In this document: piece by piece, positions 1-8,729 of the stretch | Position numbering within the stretch: the first letter of the stretch is position 1 | Layout: each line of letters starts with the position of its first letter | Assembly (NCBI GenBank): GCA_030426665.1 | Contig: JAUHYD010000014.1 | Coordinates: 57,077 to 121,076, forward strand | Length of the DNA stretch: 64,000 bases | Direction of reading: 5' to 3' | Source of the DNA: Bacteroidia bacterium | Lineage (GTDB): Bacteria > Bacteroidota > Bacteroidia > Chitinophagales > Chitinophagaceae | Position numbers and translations under genes: made by a program | Notes under the pieces: model-generated | The model's database searches: none | The model's input: the letters and a program-made list of their open reading frames with translations, nothing else | Told to the model about the DNA's origin: nothing

Positions 1-408
1 AATGTTGAGTGTATGCTGCAGCATATTCCATACTTGCTCTTTAGTGGCGTTCCCGCGCCCGGTTACAGACTGTTTAATTTTTCGGGGTGCATATTCCACA
101 GCATGTAAATCACTCATCATGGCAGCGGCAATAGCCACACCTTGTGCCCTGCCCAACTTCAGCATACTTTGAACATTTTTCCCGAAAAACGGCGCTTCGA
201 TAGCAACTGCGGATGGTTTGTGCAAAGTAATCAGGCTTTCCATCTTTTTGAATATCAATCGCAACCGTTCTGAATGGTCTTTGTACTTCGACAAATGCAA
301 AACACCCATTTCTATTAGTGATACGTTACTTTTGCTCACAGATATGAGGCCGTATCCCATCACCAGGGTACCGGGGTCAATTCCAAGAATAATCTGGCTA
401 TCTTTCAA
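1..408 (-). CDS. ruvC: Crossover junction endodeoxyribonuclease RuvC (3' part beyond window)
   Basis: The minus-strand frame opens with a start region KDSQIILG followed by IDPGT, the RuvC signature holding the first catalytic Asp, then GYGLI and further on the IEAPFFGKN segment with the catalytic Glu and the APRKIKQSVTGRGNA segment typical of RuvC. RuvC cuts Holliday junctions together with RuvAB. The gene runs off the left edge, so only about 136 codons are visible. No ATG stands before IDPGT in frame; a TTG at 406-408 is the best start, a TAnnTTTG -7 box (433-440, minus) lies 24 bases upstream. It is divergent from the membrane protein starting at 428. Confidence 0.88.
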   Translation of the reverse strand, partial: MKDSQIILGIDPGTLVMGYGLISVSKSNVSLIEMGVLHLSKYKDHSERLRLIFKKMESLITLHKPSAVAIEAPFFGKNVQSMLKLGRAQGVAIAAAMMSDLHAVEYAPRKIKQSVTGRGNATKEQVWNMLQHTLNI

Positions 409-427
409 AAAAACGGGATTAAGTATA

Positions 428-1369
428 GTGAACAAAAGTACCAAAATATGGCTTAACTATATTGTAGGTGGTATCATATCTCTGCTACTACTTTGGGGTA
501 TTTACCGGCAGGTAAAAACCCAATTGGCGACAATGCCTGACAATGAATGGTGGCAAACAGGCAATAGCAGCTATCTTGTTGCTTGCGTTATATTCATGTT
601 TGTAAACACTTTTCTGGAAAGCTATAAATGGCATTTGTTGTTGTACCGTACGGGGGTTGCCAGGTACACCAAGGCACTTACTTCATATCTCGCAGGTATT
701 GCATTTTCCATCATTACACCCAATAGGGTAGGCGAATATCCGGGGCGCATATTGTACCTCGGTGGGAAAAATACAATCCGTTATATCAACATTTCAGTAT
801 CGGGCATCGTATCCCAGCTTAGTGCTATCTATTTTTGGGGGTTTATAGGACTTGTCTACTACAATTTTGCATTCCCTTCTTCCTACGCAAGGTTGGGGTT
901 GTTGATTTGTATATTGCTTAACATATTTATTGCCGTTGTGTACTGGCGGTTCGAGCAATGGTTGCCGGTGCTGGAGCGCAACAAGTGGCTTAGGCGGTTT
1001 GCTATATACGGCCGGCTAATGGGGAGAGTGACGAATGCACACAGAATCAAGGTGTTGGCTATATCTTTAATAAGAGTTTGTGTTTTTACGGCACAATATT
1101 TGTTTTTATTAAGGTGGATGAATGTAGAAATACCCTTTTTGGAGGGGTTTTGTTTGGCAACACTGTTTTTTTGGACAATGGCGGTTGTTCCATCCTTTGC
1201 ACTCACCGAGTTGGGCATTCGTGGAACAGTAAGTATTTATTTTTTTGGACACTTCTCTGCTAATACAATAGGTATTCTAACGGCAACTACAGGCATTTGG
1301 TTGCTAAACCTTATCATACCATCTATATTGGGGAGTATTTTAATAATCAGAATGAAATGGCTAAGATAA
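428..1369 (+). CDS. Flippase-like polytopic membrane protein (LPG synthase TM/AglD-like family)
   Basis: About 313 residues with roughly eight hydrophobic helices. The run ESYKWHLLL, then ITPNRVGEYPGR, matches the lysylphosphatidylglycerol synthase transmembrane/AglD-like family (UPF0104), whose members are thought to move or modify lipid-linked substrates; the exact substrate cannot be told. The frame stays open upstream to 218 but that part is antisense to ruvC, so the GTG at 428 is chosen; the next candidate is ATG at 533-535. The stop overlaps the start of the following DUF3108 gene by 13 bases, so the two are probably cotranscribed. Confidence 0.75.
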   Translation: MNKSTKIWLNYIVGGIISLLLLWGIYRQVKTQLATMPDNEWWQTGNSSYLVACVIFMFVNTFLESYKWHLLLYRTGVARYTKALTSYLAGIAFSIITPNRVGEYPGRILYLGGKNTIRYINISVSGIVSQLSAIYFWGFIGLVYYNFAFPSSYARLGLLICILLNIFIAVVYWRFEQWLPVLERNKWLRRFAIYGRLMGRVTNAHRIKVLAISLIRVCVFTAQYLFLLRWMNVEIPFLEGFCLATLFFWTMAVVPSFALTELGIRGTVSIYFFGHFSANTIGILTATTGIWLLNLIIPSILGSILIIRMKWLR

Positions 1370-2202
1370 AATCAGCATTTTACAGATTCGGCATACTGTT
1401 CTCAAAAAGAGTTGTATTCCTTGTTATAGTTTATTGCATTGGTCAGATCGGACATGCGTCGGCACAAGACGACTTCTGCACTACCGTAAATACAAGTTAC
1501 AAAACGGGAGAAAAATTGACGTTCAATGTCTATTACAACATGAGCTTCATCTGGATATTTGCAGGGAATGCTGTGTTTCATACCCGTGCTACCGAAATGG
1601 ACGGAAGAAAGGTTTATCATATTTCCGGAGATGGAAAAACCGCAAGTTCGTACGAGTGGTTTTATAAAGTAAGAGACTTATACGAAACCTACATAGACAG
1701 GGAAACTTTGCTGCCGCTTAGGTTTGTCAGGAATGTAAACGAAGGAGGATTCAAGATAAATCAAGATGTTAAGTTTGACCGGACGGATAAAATTGCGCTG
1801 TCGGGAGATAAAAGATACAGTATTACCGACTGTACGCAGGATGTTCTTTCTGCTATTTACTTTGCCAGAAACATTGATTACAGTAAATATAAGCCCGGAG
1901 ATAAGATTCCATTTGACATGTTTCTTGACGACAAGCTATATCCGGTCTATATTAAGTATATGGGCAAAGAGGTTATTAAAACTAAAAAGGGAAAATTTCA
2001 TTCTATAAAAATTGTCCCGTTGCTGATTGAAGGAACATTATTTGATGGCGGTGAGAAGATGACAGTGTGGGTAAGTGATGACAAGAATCATATTCCGCTC
2101 AGGGTAAGCAGCCCGATAATAGTGGGCAGTATAAAGGTGGATTTGATGAAGTTTGAAAATCTCAGAAACCCATTCACTTCAATCATCAAGATAGACGACT
2201 AA
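1357..2202 (+). CDS. DUF3108-family secreted protein
   Basis: 281 residues from the ATG at 1357. The N-terminus has a signal sequence ending near GHASAQ, the usual Bacteroidota form with Gln at the mature end. The body (YKTGEKLTFNVYYN, then SSYEWFYKVRDLYETYID, then the late segment MTVWVSDDKNHIPLRV) is the DUF3108 pattern, a beta-rich periplasmic family of unknown function. It overlaps the upstream membrane protein by 13 bases and ends 5 bases before the convergent flippase gene, with no obvious terminator between. An earlier in-frame ATG at 1297 is rejected because it lies deep in the previous gene. Confidence 0.75.
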   Translation: MAKIKSAFYRFGILFSKRVVFLVIVYCIGQIGHASAQDDFCTTVNTSYKTGEKLTFNVYYNMSFIWIFAGNAVFHTRATEMDGRKVYHISGDGKTASSYEWFYKVRDLYETYIDRETLLPLRFVRNVNEGGFKINQDVKFDRTDKIALSGDKRYSITDCTQDVLSAIYFARNIDYSKYKPGDKIPFDMFLDDKLYPVYIKYMGKEVIKTKKGKFHSIKIVPLLIEGTLFDGGEKMTVWVSDDKNHIPLRVSSPIIVGSIKVDLMKFENLRNPFTSIIKIDD

Positions 2203-2207
2203 TTGCC

Positions 2208-3719
2208 TTAAAACAGGCGTTTATTTTTTCTGATGTTGCTCAGATACTCTTCCAGGTCTTTAGATGGCTTCAACCAAATAAGCATGAACGCATATATACC
2301 AACAACCACGGTGCTGCGCATTATGGTATCTGTGATTATAAGTAAGTAGTCACCCCTTAATATCTCGAAAAAGCGGGGTAGCAACCAACCGGCAGCAAAC
2401 GCAGGAATAGCTGCAACAAAAGTCAGAAATGTACTCTTCGAAAAGGGTAGCATGTTCAATTTCTTCCAGACAAATACGCACTTGGCGGTATTGAATACCA
2501 CAATTGTAATGGTAGTGCTTAAAGCGGCCCCTATTAATCCGTATTGCGGAATTAATGTTCTAAGCAAAAAGAACAATACCAATATCAACAGAAAAGACAA
2601 ATAGAAATTGAATTTGTAGTAGTTCGTAATAGAAAGCACCTGGTCATTCATGCCGGTAGCTATATTGACCAGATTTCCTGCAAAAAGAATGAGAAAGACA
2701 GGCATCATTTCCTGATAACCATCTTTAAGCATCAGTGAAATATTATCCAGGTTGCAACACAATAGCATGCCGATACCTACAGTAGGGATGAAAATATTTA
2801 CAGACGCTCTCAGAAACAGGTCAGTAGCTTTGGGAATATCCTTGTCGGCAAAAGCCTTTGCCAATACGGTAAAACTCGCTGGCATCATTGCTTTTAAGGG
2901 CAATAGCAGAAACGAAATCAGATAGACGGCAATCCGGTACACGGCGCCTGCCTTAAAACCGGAATGGTCGTAAAACGGAAGTAATAAAGCATCCATGTTG
3001 GTAATCAGCAATACTGATATGGTCAGTAAAAAATGGTACCATGAAAAGTGAAATATTTCTTTGTATTCCTTGATAGAAAAACCGGAAAAGTCAAACGACA
3101 ACCCAAAGTGGTCCGTCCTGCTTGCCAGAAAGAGGAATATAAGTACCGGTACCAGATAAATAAGTATGGTCCCTAAAACAAGCATATGAAATGTAATAAT
3201 GCCGGTCGCGAATAATACAATAAGCGAAATATTGAGTACCCGTAAAGCGACCTCTCTCATAAAAGCAGATATTGCCACTTTTAATTGAGAACCCAGATAT
3301 TGCTCTAATATTACCAGATAAACAAATAGCAAGGTAAATAGCGGCAACCAGAGAAAATATCTGTCCATCATCGGGACATCGGCCGGCTGGAAGTGATGTA
3401 GCACCCAGTCTTTAAGAAAGTAGTAAAGAATACTCCCAATAAGCGTCACTACTGCGGGAACAATAAGGCATATCGATAGCAACAGTCGTTTCTTTCCGGG
3501 ATCTGTGGCATACTTATGTACAAACACTACAAGGGTCGCGTTAAGCCCGAGCAATAGCAACTGAGATGCGATAACAGCATAGTTAGTGATACTCGTAACA
3601 AAACCAAACCCCCGTTGTGGCAAATACTGGGACGATAGCAACATTACCAATGCCCCAAGCATAGCTCCGGCTCCCGTAACCAATACATTCTTAGCCGACT
3701 GTCTGAAAACTACTCCCAT
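2208..3719 (-). CDS. Oligosaccharide flippase / polysaccharide biosynthesis membrane protein (Wzx-like, MOP superfamily)
   Basis: 503 residues with about twelve to fourteen hydrophobic helices spread over the full length and short charged loops, as in MOP-superfamily exporters of lipid-linked oligosaccharide. The N-terminal pattern (SAKNVLVTGAGAMLGALVMLL followed by PQRGFGFVTS) is the usual first-helix/loop layout of the polysaccharide synthesis family. Start chosen at the internal ATG (MGVVFRQSAKN), because the nine residues before it are hydrophilic and unlike the family. It stands alone rather than in a glycan gene cluster; the nearest glycosyltransferases are 28 kb away. Confidence 0.8.
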   Translation of the reverse strand: MGVVFRQSAKNVLVTGAGAMLGALVMLLSSQYLPQRGFGFVTSITNYAVIASQLLLLGLNATLVVFVHKYATDPGKKRLLLSICLIVPAVVTLIGSILYYFLKDWVLHHFQPADVPMMDRYFLWLPLFTLLFVYLVILEQYLGSQLKVAISAFMREVALRVLNISLIVLFATGIITFHMLVLGTILIYLVPVLIFLFLASRTDHFGLSFDFSGFSIKEYKEIFHFSWYHFLLTISVLLITNMDALLLPFYDHSGFKAGAVYRIAVYLISFLLLPLKAMMPASFTVLAKAFADKDIPKATDLFLRASVNIFIPTVGIGMLLCCNLDNISLMLKDGYQEMMPVFLILFAGNLVNIATGMNDQVLSITNYYKFNFYLSFLLILVLFFLLRTLIPQYGLIGAALSTTITIVVFNTAKCVFVWKKLNMLPFSKSTFLTFVAAIPAFAAGWLLPRFFEILRGDYLLIITDTIMRSTVVVGIYAFMLIWLKPSKDLEEYLSNIRKNKRLF

Positions 3720-3924
3720 TCTGTGGACATCTAAGGCAAAGTGCAACCTGCCTGTTACGACGCATATCTAATGAACAACAAAAAAACAGCTAAATAAAAT
3801 CGCTACCAAATCGAATTTAAAGAAAAATGTTAATACAATATGTAGGCAAGTGTTTACAGCAAGACTTTACGGTGCAAACATGCCTGCGTCTGGTTGTTAC
3901 TGATACTCAATGTATACTAAAGTG

Positions 3925-3958
3925 CAAAAGAAGAGGGTGCCCTTTTCGGGACACCCTC
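3925..3958 (-). terminator. Intrinsic terminator after nusG
   Basis: A hairpin with arms GAGGGTG/CACCCTC extended by CCC/GGG around a short loop, followed on the minus strand by TTCTTTT. It is 33 bases beyond the nusG stop, so the nusG operon ends here. Confidence 0.8.
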
Positions 3959-3990
3959 AGTATGTGTGTAAATGTAATTCTGTCTACTGA

Positions 3991-4584
3991 TTATGCAACC
4001 TTTTCTACCTGCATATAGTTTAGCTCTACCGGAGTAGCGCGACCGAATATTTTTACAATTACTTTCAGTTTCTTCTTTTCCTGATTTACGTCTTCTACAG
4101 TTCCGTTGAAGTCGTTGAACGGACCATCTACAATCTTCACGGTTTCTCCTACTATGTATGGATCTGCGTAAGCTATATCCTGCTCGCTTACCTCGTCCAT
4201 CTTACCAAACATCTTGTTTACTTCAGATTTCCGAAGGGCAGTTGGATTTTCTCTTCCCAGGAAGTGGATAACGTTGGTCACATTCTTGATAGAATGAATA
4301 ATGTCGTCCGTAAGTTTGCCATCGTTCGCTTCTACCAGTATGTAGCCGGGGAATAAGGTTTTTTCGCGCAGCACTTTCTTACCGTTCTGCACTTTAAATA
4401 CCTTCTCGATAGGGCAGAGTATCTGCACTACCGACTTTTCCCACTTGTTTATTTTTACTTCTTTATCAAGGTACTCCTTTACCTTACGTTCCTTACCACT
4501 AACTACGCGCAATACGTACCATTTGGTTTCCGGTCCGGTTGGTTGTTCCTGAGTAGTCTCTTGTGCTATTTCGATTTCACTCAT
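3991..4584 (-). CDS. nusG: Transcription termination/antitermination protein NusG
   Basis: 197 residues. Residues about 20-130 form the NGN domain (KWYVLRVVSGKERKVKEYL opening, GYILVEA core) and residues about 140-197 the KOW domain (GETVKIVDGPFNDFNGTVEDV). NusG binds RNA polymerase and raises processivity, and couples to Rho or ribosomes. It follows secE by 11 bases in a tRNA-Trp-secE-nusG unit. A terminator directly follows, and the ribosomal protein cluster (rplK onward) that normally comes next in Bacteroidota is not here. Confidence 0.96.
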   Translation of the reverse strand: MSEIEIAQETTQEQPTGPETKWYVLRVVSGKERKVKEYLDKEVKINKWEKSVVQILCPIEKVFKVQNGKKVLREKTLFPGYILVEANDGKLTDDIIHSIKNVTNVIHFLGRENPTALRKSEVNKMFGKMDEVSEQDIAYADPYIVGETVKIVDGPFNDFNGTVEDVNQEKKKLKVIVKIFGRATPVELNYMQVEKVA

Positions 4585-4595
4585 GGCTTCCTTCG

Positions 4596-4793
4596 TTAAT
4601 TGCCTAATAGTTTATAGATGGTTGTCAACACGTTCTCTGATACGAAATCCATACCGAAGATAACGGCTGTAACAAGTCCCAGTGCTATCAGTACGATGAT
4701 AGTTGTCTGCTGCAACTCTTCCCATGAGGGCCAGGTTACTTTGTGGAGCAACTCATCATAAGCTTCCTGCACGTAAGTGCCTAATTTGCTCAT
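4596..4793 (-). CDS. secE: Preprotein translocase subunit SecE
   Basis: 65 residues from the MSKLGTYVQEAY start. One C-terminal transmembrane helix (TTIIVLIALGLVTAVIFGMDFV) preceded by the conserved amphipathic segment with KVTWPSWEE, the SecE hallmark. It is the short single-helix form. SecE clamps SecY in the Sec channel. A longer frame to 4838 is rejected, since the added residues are not conserved in type and run towards the tRNA gene. Placed between tRNA-Trp and nusG. Confidence 0.93.
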   Translation of the reverse strand: MSKLGTYVQEAYDELLHKVTWPSWEELQQTTIIVLIALGLVTAVIFGMDFVSENVLTTIYKLLGN

Positions 4794-4863
4794 ACTTTTA
4801 TTTTTAGGCTGGCTGATGATATTACTGAATAATACCACCGGACAACCGGTTAAACTCTAACTG

Positions 4864-4934
4864 CACGGGCACGCGGATTCGAACCACGATCAAAGGTTTT
4901 GGAGACCTCTATTCTACCATTGAACTATGCCCGT
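4864..4934 (-). tRNA. tRNA-Trp (anticodon CCA)
   Basis: Minus-strand cloverleaf with acceptor arms ACGGGCA/TGCCCGT, anticodon loop CTCCAAA, T arm containing GGTTCGAATCC, discriminator G. CCA is not encoded. First gene of the tRNA-Trp-secE-nusG transcription unit. Confidence 0.95.
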
Positions 4935-4940
4935 ATAAAT

Positions 4941-4970
4941 CAAAAAGTCAAAAGAATAACCTTTTGACTT
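4941..4970 (-). other. Hairpin plus U-run in the leader of tRNA-Trp
   Basis: Perfect 10-bp arms AAGTCAAAAG/CTTTTGACTT with a six-base loop, followed on the minus strand by TTTTTG. It lies between the promoter and the 5' end of tRNA-Trp, so it looks like an intrinsic terminator inside the leader; it could be an attenuator or a processing signal. Confidence 0.6.
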
Positions 4971-4984
4971 CTCAGGACGAAGTG

Positions 4985-4992
4985 CAAAGGTA
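4985..4992 (-). promoter_or_regulatory. -7 element of the tRNA-Trp-secE-nusG promoter
   Basis: TACCTTTG on the minus strand, an exact TAnnTTTG match, 50 bases upstream of the tRNA 5' end. No clear -33 TTG at the right distance. Confidence 0.6.
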
Positions 4993-5210
4993 AGTAATTT
5001 TTTGATTTTCACATGAAATTTTCATACCCGAAACCTCATGACCTTCGATATACTGTTCGGGTCGAAAAAGACATCATATACGCACAACCGACTCCCGTTA
5101 ACTTCAATATTAATAAAAACTACTCCGGGTTATAGCTTTTTCAATTATTTCAACGAATCAAGAGAGTTATGGTACGTCAAAATAATATCATTAATGTCCG
5201 TATCCTTCAA

Positions 5211-5218
5211 TAATTTTG
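5211..5218 (+). promoter_or_regulatory. -7 element before the LOG-family gene
   Basis: TAATTTTG, an exact TAnnTTTG match, about 33 bases before the ATG at 5251; the short leader contains GGGAGTAAC, a possible ribosome site. The rest of 4993-5210 is AT-rich and shows no convincing gene; a 68-codon frame there has no family features. Confidence 0.5.
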
Positions 5219-5250
5219 ATGATAATTATAACATTCGGGAGTAACATAAT

Positions 5251-6000
5251 ATGAGTAATAAGTTTTTAAGGGAGGAAAAGAGTTTTCTGGAAGGACCGCG
5301 TGCAAGATGGCGTGAGCTGAAATATACGTTGGGCGTGGTACACCAGTTTGTAAAAGGTTTCCGGGCGATGCACTTTATCGGACCGAGCGTAACAATATTT
5401 GGCTCTGCTAGGTTTGACGAAGACCATCCTTACTATATACTGGCAAGAGAGGTAGCCGCCAAAATATCCGCATTAGGCTTTACGATTGTAACCGGCGGAG
5501 GGCCGGGGGTAATGGAAGCAGGAAACAGGGGCGCCAGAGATGCCGGTGGTATGTCGGTAGGCTGCAACATTGTATTGCCGATGGAGCAACACGAAAACCC
5601 TTACTTGGATAAGTTTGTCAATATCGAGTACTTTTTTGTAAGGAAAGAGCTGCTTAGAAAATACTCGTTTGCATTTGTGGTGATGCCGGGTGGTTTTGGT
5701 ACGCTCGATGAGTTTTTTGAGACCATAACTTTGATACAAACCGGTAAGATTGAATCATTTCCGGTAGTCGTTATGGGGGTGGAATATCACAAAGACTTAA
5801 TTGAGCACATAAACAATATGGTAGCGGAACAGACCATTGCCCCCCAGGATCTGGATTTACTGCTTTTTACAGATGATGTTTCTGAAGCGGTATCGCATAT
5901 AGACAAGTATGCAAATAATAAACTTGCTACAAAATTGCGCAAAGCGGCTAAGCCGATTGGGCTGCTGGGAGAAAGAAAGATTGCAAAGAAAGCACTGTGA
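5251..6000 (+). CDS. LOG-family protein (TIGR00730 Rossmann fold; possible nucleoside 5'-monophosphate phosphoribohydrolase)
   Basis: 249 residues. GGGPGVMEA at about 82-90 and PGGFGTLDEFFE at about 146-157 are the two LOG-family signatures; the second carries the catalytic Glu of enzymes that release adenine from AMP or activate cytokinin nucleotides. The N-terminal 35 residues are basic and helical, as in the longer bacterial subgroup. The cellular substrate in Bacteroidota is not established. Single-gene unit with its own promoter. Confidence 0.88.
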   Translation: MSNKFLREEKSFLEGPRARWRELKYTLGVVHQFVKGFRAMHFIGPSVTIFGSARFDEDHPYYILAREVAAKISALGFTIVTGGGPGVMEAGNRGARDAGGMSVGCNIVLPMEQHENPYLDKFVNIEYFFVRKELLRKYSFAFVVMPGGFGTLDEFFETITLIQTGKIESFPVVVMGVEYHKDLIEHINNMVAEQTIAPQDLDLLLFTDDVSEAVSHIDKYANNKLATKLRKAAKPIGLLGERKIAKKAL

Positions 6001-6100
6001 TTTATTTGTCGAAACGCCTTGTCGGCTGGTCATGGCTTTACACGAAATAGTCATATTAAGACAGTGTAATAATTAAAAAATAATGCTGTCTATTCTTTAT

Positions 6101-6108
6101 TATATTTG
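6101..6108 (+). promoter_or_regulatory. -7 element of rnz, giving a likely leaderless mRNA
   Basis: TATATTTG is followed after five bases (TACTA) by the rnz ATG at 6114. Transcription starting six to seven bases after a -7 box would begin at or next to the start codon. Confidence 0.65.
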
Positions 6109-6113
6109 TACTA

Positions 6114-7016
6114 ATGAGGGTAATAGTACTGGGTAATAATTCGGCGTTACCTGCCTTTGGTCGGCATCCGTCGGCACAGACAGTAACGGTGTATGGAGAA
6201 GTGTTGCTAATAGATTGTGGAGAAGGTACACAAGCGCAGATGCAGCGGTTTGGGGTAAAGTGGCGCAACCTGCACAATATATTCATCAGTCACATGCATG
6301 GCGACCATTATTTTGGCTTGCCGGGTCTGATAAATAGTATGAGCCTGCTGGGCCGGACTGCCCCACTTAATCTATATGGACCTGCTACCCTTAAGCCCAT
6401 TCTCGATTTGATACTTGATGCCGCGGGCACCGTTTTGAAATTTCCACTCAATTTTTATCCCCTGCCGGAAGAAGGGGGTATGTTGGTAGACAACTCGTCC
6501 TATATGGTAACCGCATTTCCGGTGGAGCATGGAATTACTTGTCATGGCTTTGCGGTAACAACAAAAACAAGAGGCAGAAGAATACTTCCCGAAAAGTGTA
6601 AAGAATACGATATACCCGCTACGCACTTTGAACAACTTAAACGGGGTGCCGATTACAAAGACGAGAGCGGTAATGTAGTAAAGAATGATTTGGTAACGGC
6701 AGAAGGTCCTGCTCCCAAGAAGTATGCCTACTGTGCTGATACGCTATATACAGAAACCTACCTGCCATTGATAAAGGGTGCTGATGCGATTTATCATGAA
6801 TCTACCTATCTGGAGCAGGATGCTGAAAAGGCGGCAAGCAGGTTCCATAGCACCGCGGTACAGGCTGCCAAGCTGGCCACAAAGGCAGAAGCCAAGTTGC
6901 TGCTACTCGGACACTTCTCATCAAAATACAAGGATGCGGAACCATTTGGAGAGGAGGCTTCGGCACATTTTCCTAATGCTGTTGTAAGCGTGGAGGGGGT
7001 GGCTTATGACATATAG
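6114..7016 (+). CDS. rnz: Ribonuclease Z
   Basis: 300 residues, the usual length of the short RNase Z. The metallo-beta-lactamase motif HMHGDH is at residues 60-65, the N-terminal LLIDCGEGTQAQMQ is the conserved family start, and late motifs CADT, YHEST and GHFSSKY supply the remaining zinc ligands. The enzyme matures tRNA 3' ends, which fits this genome, where the tRNA-Trp gene lacks an encoded CCA. Likely leaderless. It ends directly against the convergent serC with no base between the two stops. Confidence 0.95.
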   Translation: MRVIVLGNNSALPAFGRHPSAQTVTVYGEVLLIDCGEGTQAQMQRFGVKWRNLHNIFISHMHGDHYFGLPGLINSMSLLGRTAPLNLYGPATLKPILDLILDAAGTVLKFPLNFYPLPEEGGMLVDNSSYMVTAFPVEHGITCHGFAVTTKTRGRRILPEKCKEYDIPATHFEQLKRGADYKDESGNVVKNDLVTAEGPAPKKYAYCADTLYTETYLPLIKGADAIYHESTYLEQDAEKAASRFHSTAVQAAKLATKAEAKLLLLGHFSSKYKDAEPFGEEASAHFPNAVVSVEGVAYDI

Positions 7017-8087
7017 CTAAAGGTTTGCCTCAAAACCTTCCATTAACGCTACGAGCGTTTGTACATGAGCAATCGGAACAGCATTGTACAGAGAAACCCG
7101 AAAACCACCTGTATACCTATGTCCGGCAATACCCGTAATGTTGTTGTCTTTGCACAGGTCATTAAATAGTTGTTCTATCTCTTTTGTTACTGCTGTAAAG
7201 CACACATTCATCTTGCTACGGTGTGCTTGTCTGGTTACTACGGCATTGAAAATACTGCTCTTGTCTATGGCACTGTATAATAGCGCTGCTTTTGCGTTGT
7301 TCTCTTGTTCTATTGCCGCTATACCCTTTTTGTCAATCCATCGCAACATCAGCAGAGAAGCATACACAGCGGAGACATTGGCTGTATTCACTAGAGAGTT
7401 TTTCTTTACGTAGCTACTGAAGCTAAAGAAAGGTGGTATGGGTTTGTTGGCTTTCGCAAGTAATGACTTCTTAATAGCAACAAGTGACACGCCCGGAGTA
7501 CCCAGGTTCTTTTGTGCTGCAGCGTAAAACAGGTCAAATTTGGTATAGTCCTGTTCTGCGCTCAGTATGTCGCTGCTCATATCGGCGATGAGCGGCACAC
7601 TACATTCGGGAATGTTGTCCCATTGTGTGCCATAAATCGTGTTGTTGGTAGTGATATGCACATAGGCAATACCTGCAGGTATGTCGGGCCAGTTGGGTAA
7701 GGTACGATAGTGATTACTTGCCGATGAAGCGAGTACCTCGTGTTTACCGTAAAACTTAGTGTATTCGGCAGCTTCCTGCGACCAGTGTCCCGTATCAATA
7801 AATCCTGCCGTTTGTTTGGGAGGTAGGAAATTCAAAGGTATCATGCCAAACTGCATTCTGCCACCACCCTGAATCCACACAACCTCATAATCATCACCCA
7901 GTCCGCAAAGTTTTTTTACCAGGTTGGTACTTTCGTTTATTATATCAACAAAGTCAGCACCCCTGTGTGGTAGTTCCAGAATAGACAGGCCTGTGTTATT
8001 GTAGTTCAGACATGCTGCTGCATATTCTTTCAGTACCTCTTCGGGTAATGTTGCAGGACCTGCGCCGAAGTTAATTTTTCGTATCAT
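7017..8087 (-). CDS. serC: Phosphoserine aminotransferase
   Basis: 356 residues from the MIRKINFGAGPATLP start, the classical SerC opening. The PLP lysine is in the segment FYAAAQKNLGTPGVS; the C-terminal AGHRYTGGFRVSLYNA is the conserved substrate loop. It catalyses the second step of serine synthesis and can also serve pyridoxal phosphate synthesis. The start overlaps the DUF502 gene by 17 bases, so the two share a transcript. An upstream start at 8126 is rejected because it lies inside the DUF502 gene. Confidence 0.95.
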   Translation of the reverse strand: MIRKINFGAGPATLPEEVLKEYAAACLNYNNTGLSILELPHRGADFVDIINESTNLVKKLCGLGDDYEVVWIQGGGRMQFGMIPLNFLPPKQTAGFIDTGHWSQEAAEYTKFYGKHEVLASSASNHYRTLPNWPDIPAGIAYVHITTNNTIYGTQWDNIPECSVPLIADMSSDILSAEQDYTKFDLFYAAAQKNLGTPGVSLVAIKKSLLAKANKPIPPFFSFSSYVKKNSLVNTANVSAVYASLLMLRWIDKKGIAAIEQENNAKAALLYSAIDKSSIFNAVVTRQAHRSKMNVCFTAVTKEIEQLFNDLCKDNNITGIAGHRYTGGFRVSLYNAVPIAHVQTLVALMEGFEANL

Positions 8088-8664
8088 CGTTTGGTTCTGT
8101 TTCTTCAGCAGTAGTGATACCACCACTTACCGCAAACTTCATGGCTTCACCGGATTTCATAGTGGTTACGGGGCGAATACTGCTTTCATCGACCATAATT
8201 ACCCACCCCGATATAGCATAAGCATGCGGCAGATAGACAGCCACTTTTCCGGGTAGCCCTAACGACCCCATATCCTCCTGCGTCAGAAACCCGATACGCC
8301 ACATTTCAGGATTGTCTCCAACCCTGACCCACACAGGGCGGTTGAACCGCTTTTTGTCGCCGACAAAGGAATTGACAATATCCTTGATAGATGAGTAAAT
8401 ATACTTTACACCGGGGGTATGCGTCATGACATAAGAAAACGAATCAAATAACCACTTGCCGACAAAAAAACGTGTACCCAAATACCCCAACGATGTCACG
8501 GCTACTATTATTATCAGAAATCCTATTCCCCTCGGCATAAAGGGAATAAGGCTATCAATTCCGATGAATATGGTGTACAGTAGATATACTGTCAGCGCAA
8601 TAGGGCTTAACAGAATAAGACCCTGCAGGAAAGAGCGGAGTAAAACGGATGCTACCTTGCGCAT
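8071..8664 (-). CDS. DUF502-family inner-membrane protein
   Basis: 197 residues. Two N-terminal transmembrane helices (about 8-30 and 45-68) are followed by the conserved DUF502 body: PGVKYIYSSIKDIVNSF, FLTQEDMG, and YLPHAYAISGWVIMV. Function unknown. The short acidic tail (EETEPNDD) overlaps the start of serC. A -7 box (8669-8676) ends four bases before the ATG, so the mRNA is probably leaderless. Confidence 0.85.
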   Translation of the reverse strand: MRKVASVLLRSFLQGLILLSPIALTVYLLYTIFIGIDSLIPFMPRGIGFLIIIVAVTSLGYLGTRFFVGKWLFDSFSYVMTHTPGVKYIYSSIKDIVNSFVGDKKRFNRPVWVRVGDNPEMWRIGFLTQEDMGSLGLPGKVAVYLPHAYAISGWVIMVDESSIRPVTTMKSGEAMKFAVSGGITTAEETEPNDDTKN

Positions 8665-8668
8665 AGTG

Positions 8669-8676
8669 CAAATGTA
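8669..8676 (-). promoter_or_regulatory. -7 element of the DUF502-serC operon, likely leaderless
   Basis: TACATTTG on the minus strand, followed by CACT and then the ATG at 8664. Confidence 0.62.
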
Positions 8677-8729
8677 CTAAAAACGGATAATATTATTACT
8701 TAATCTGTATTGGGTTGTGTCTACCGGAA

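Noticed and set aside
218..427. Upstream extension of the membrane protein to 218
   Set aside because: It is antisense to ruvC; the residues are not membrane-like and the GTG at 428 is a sensible start.
5038..5244. 68-codon plus-strand frame before the LOG gene
   Set aside because: No ribosome site, runs over the probable promoter, and no recognisable protein features.
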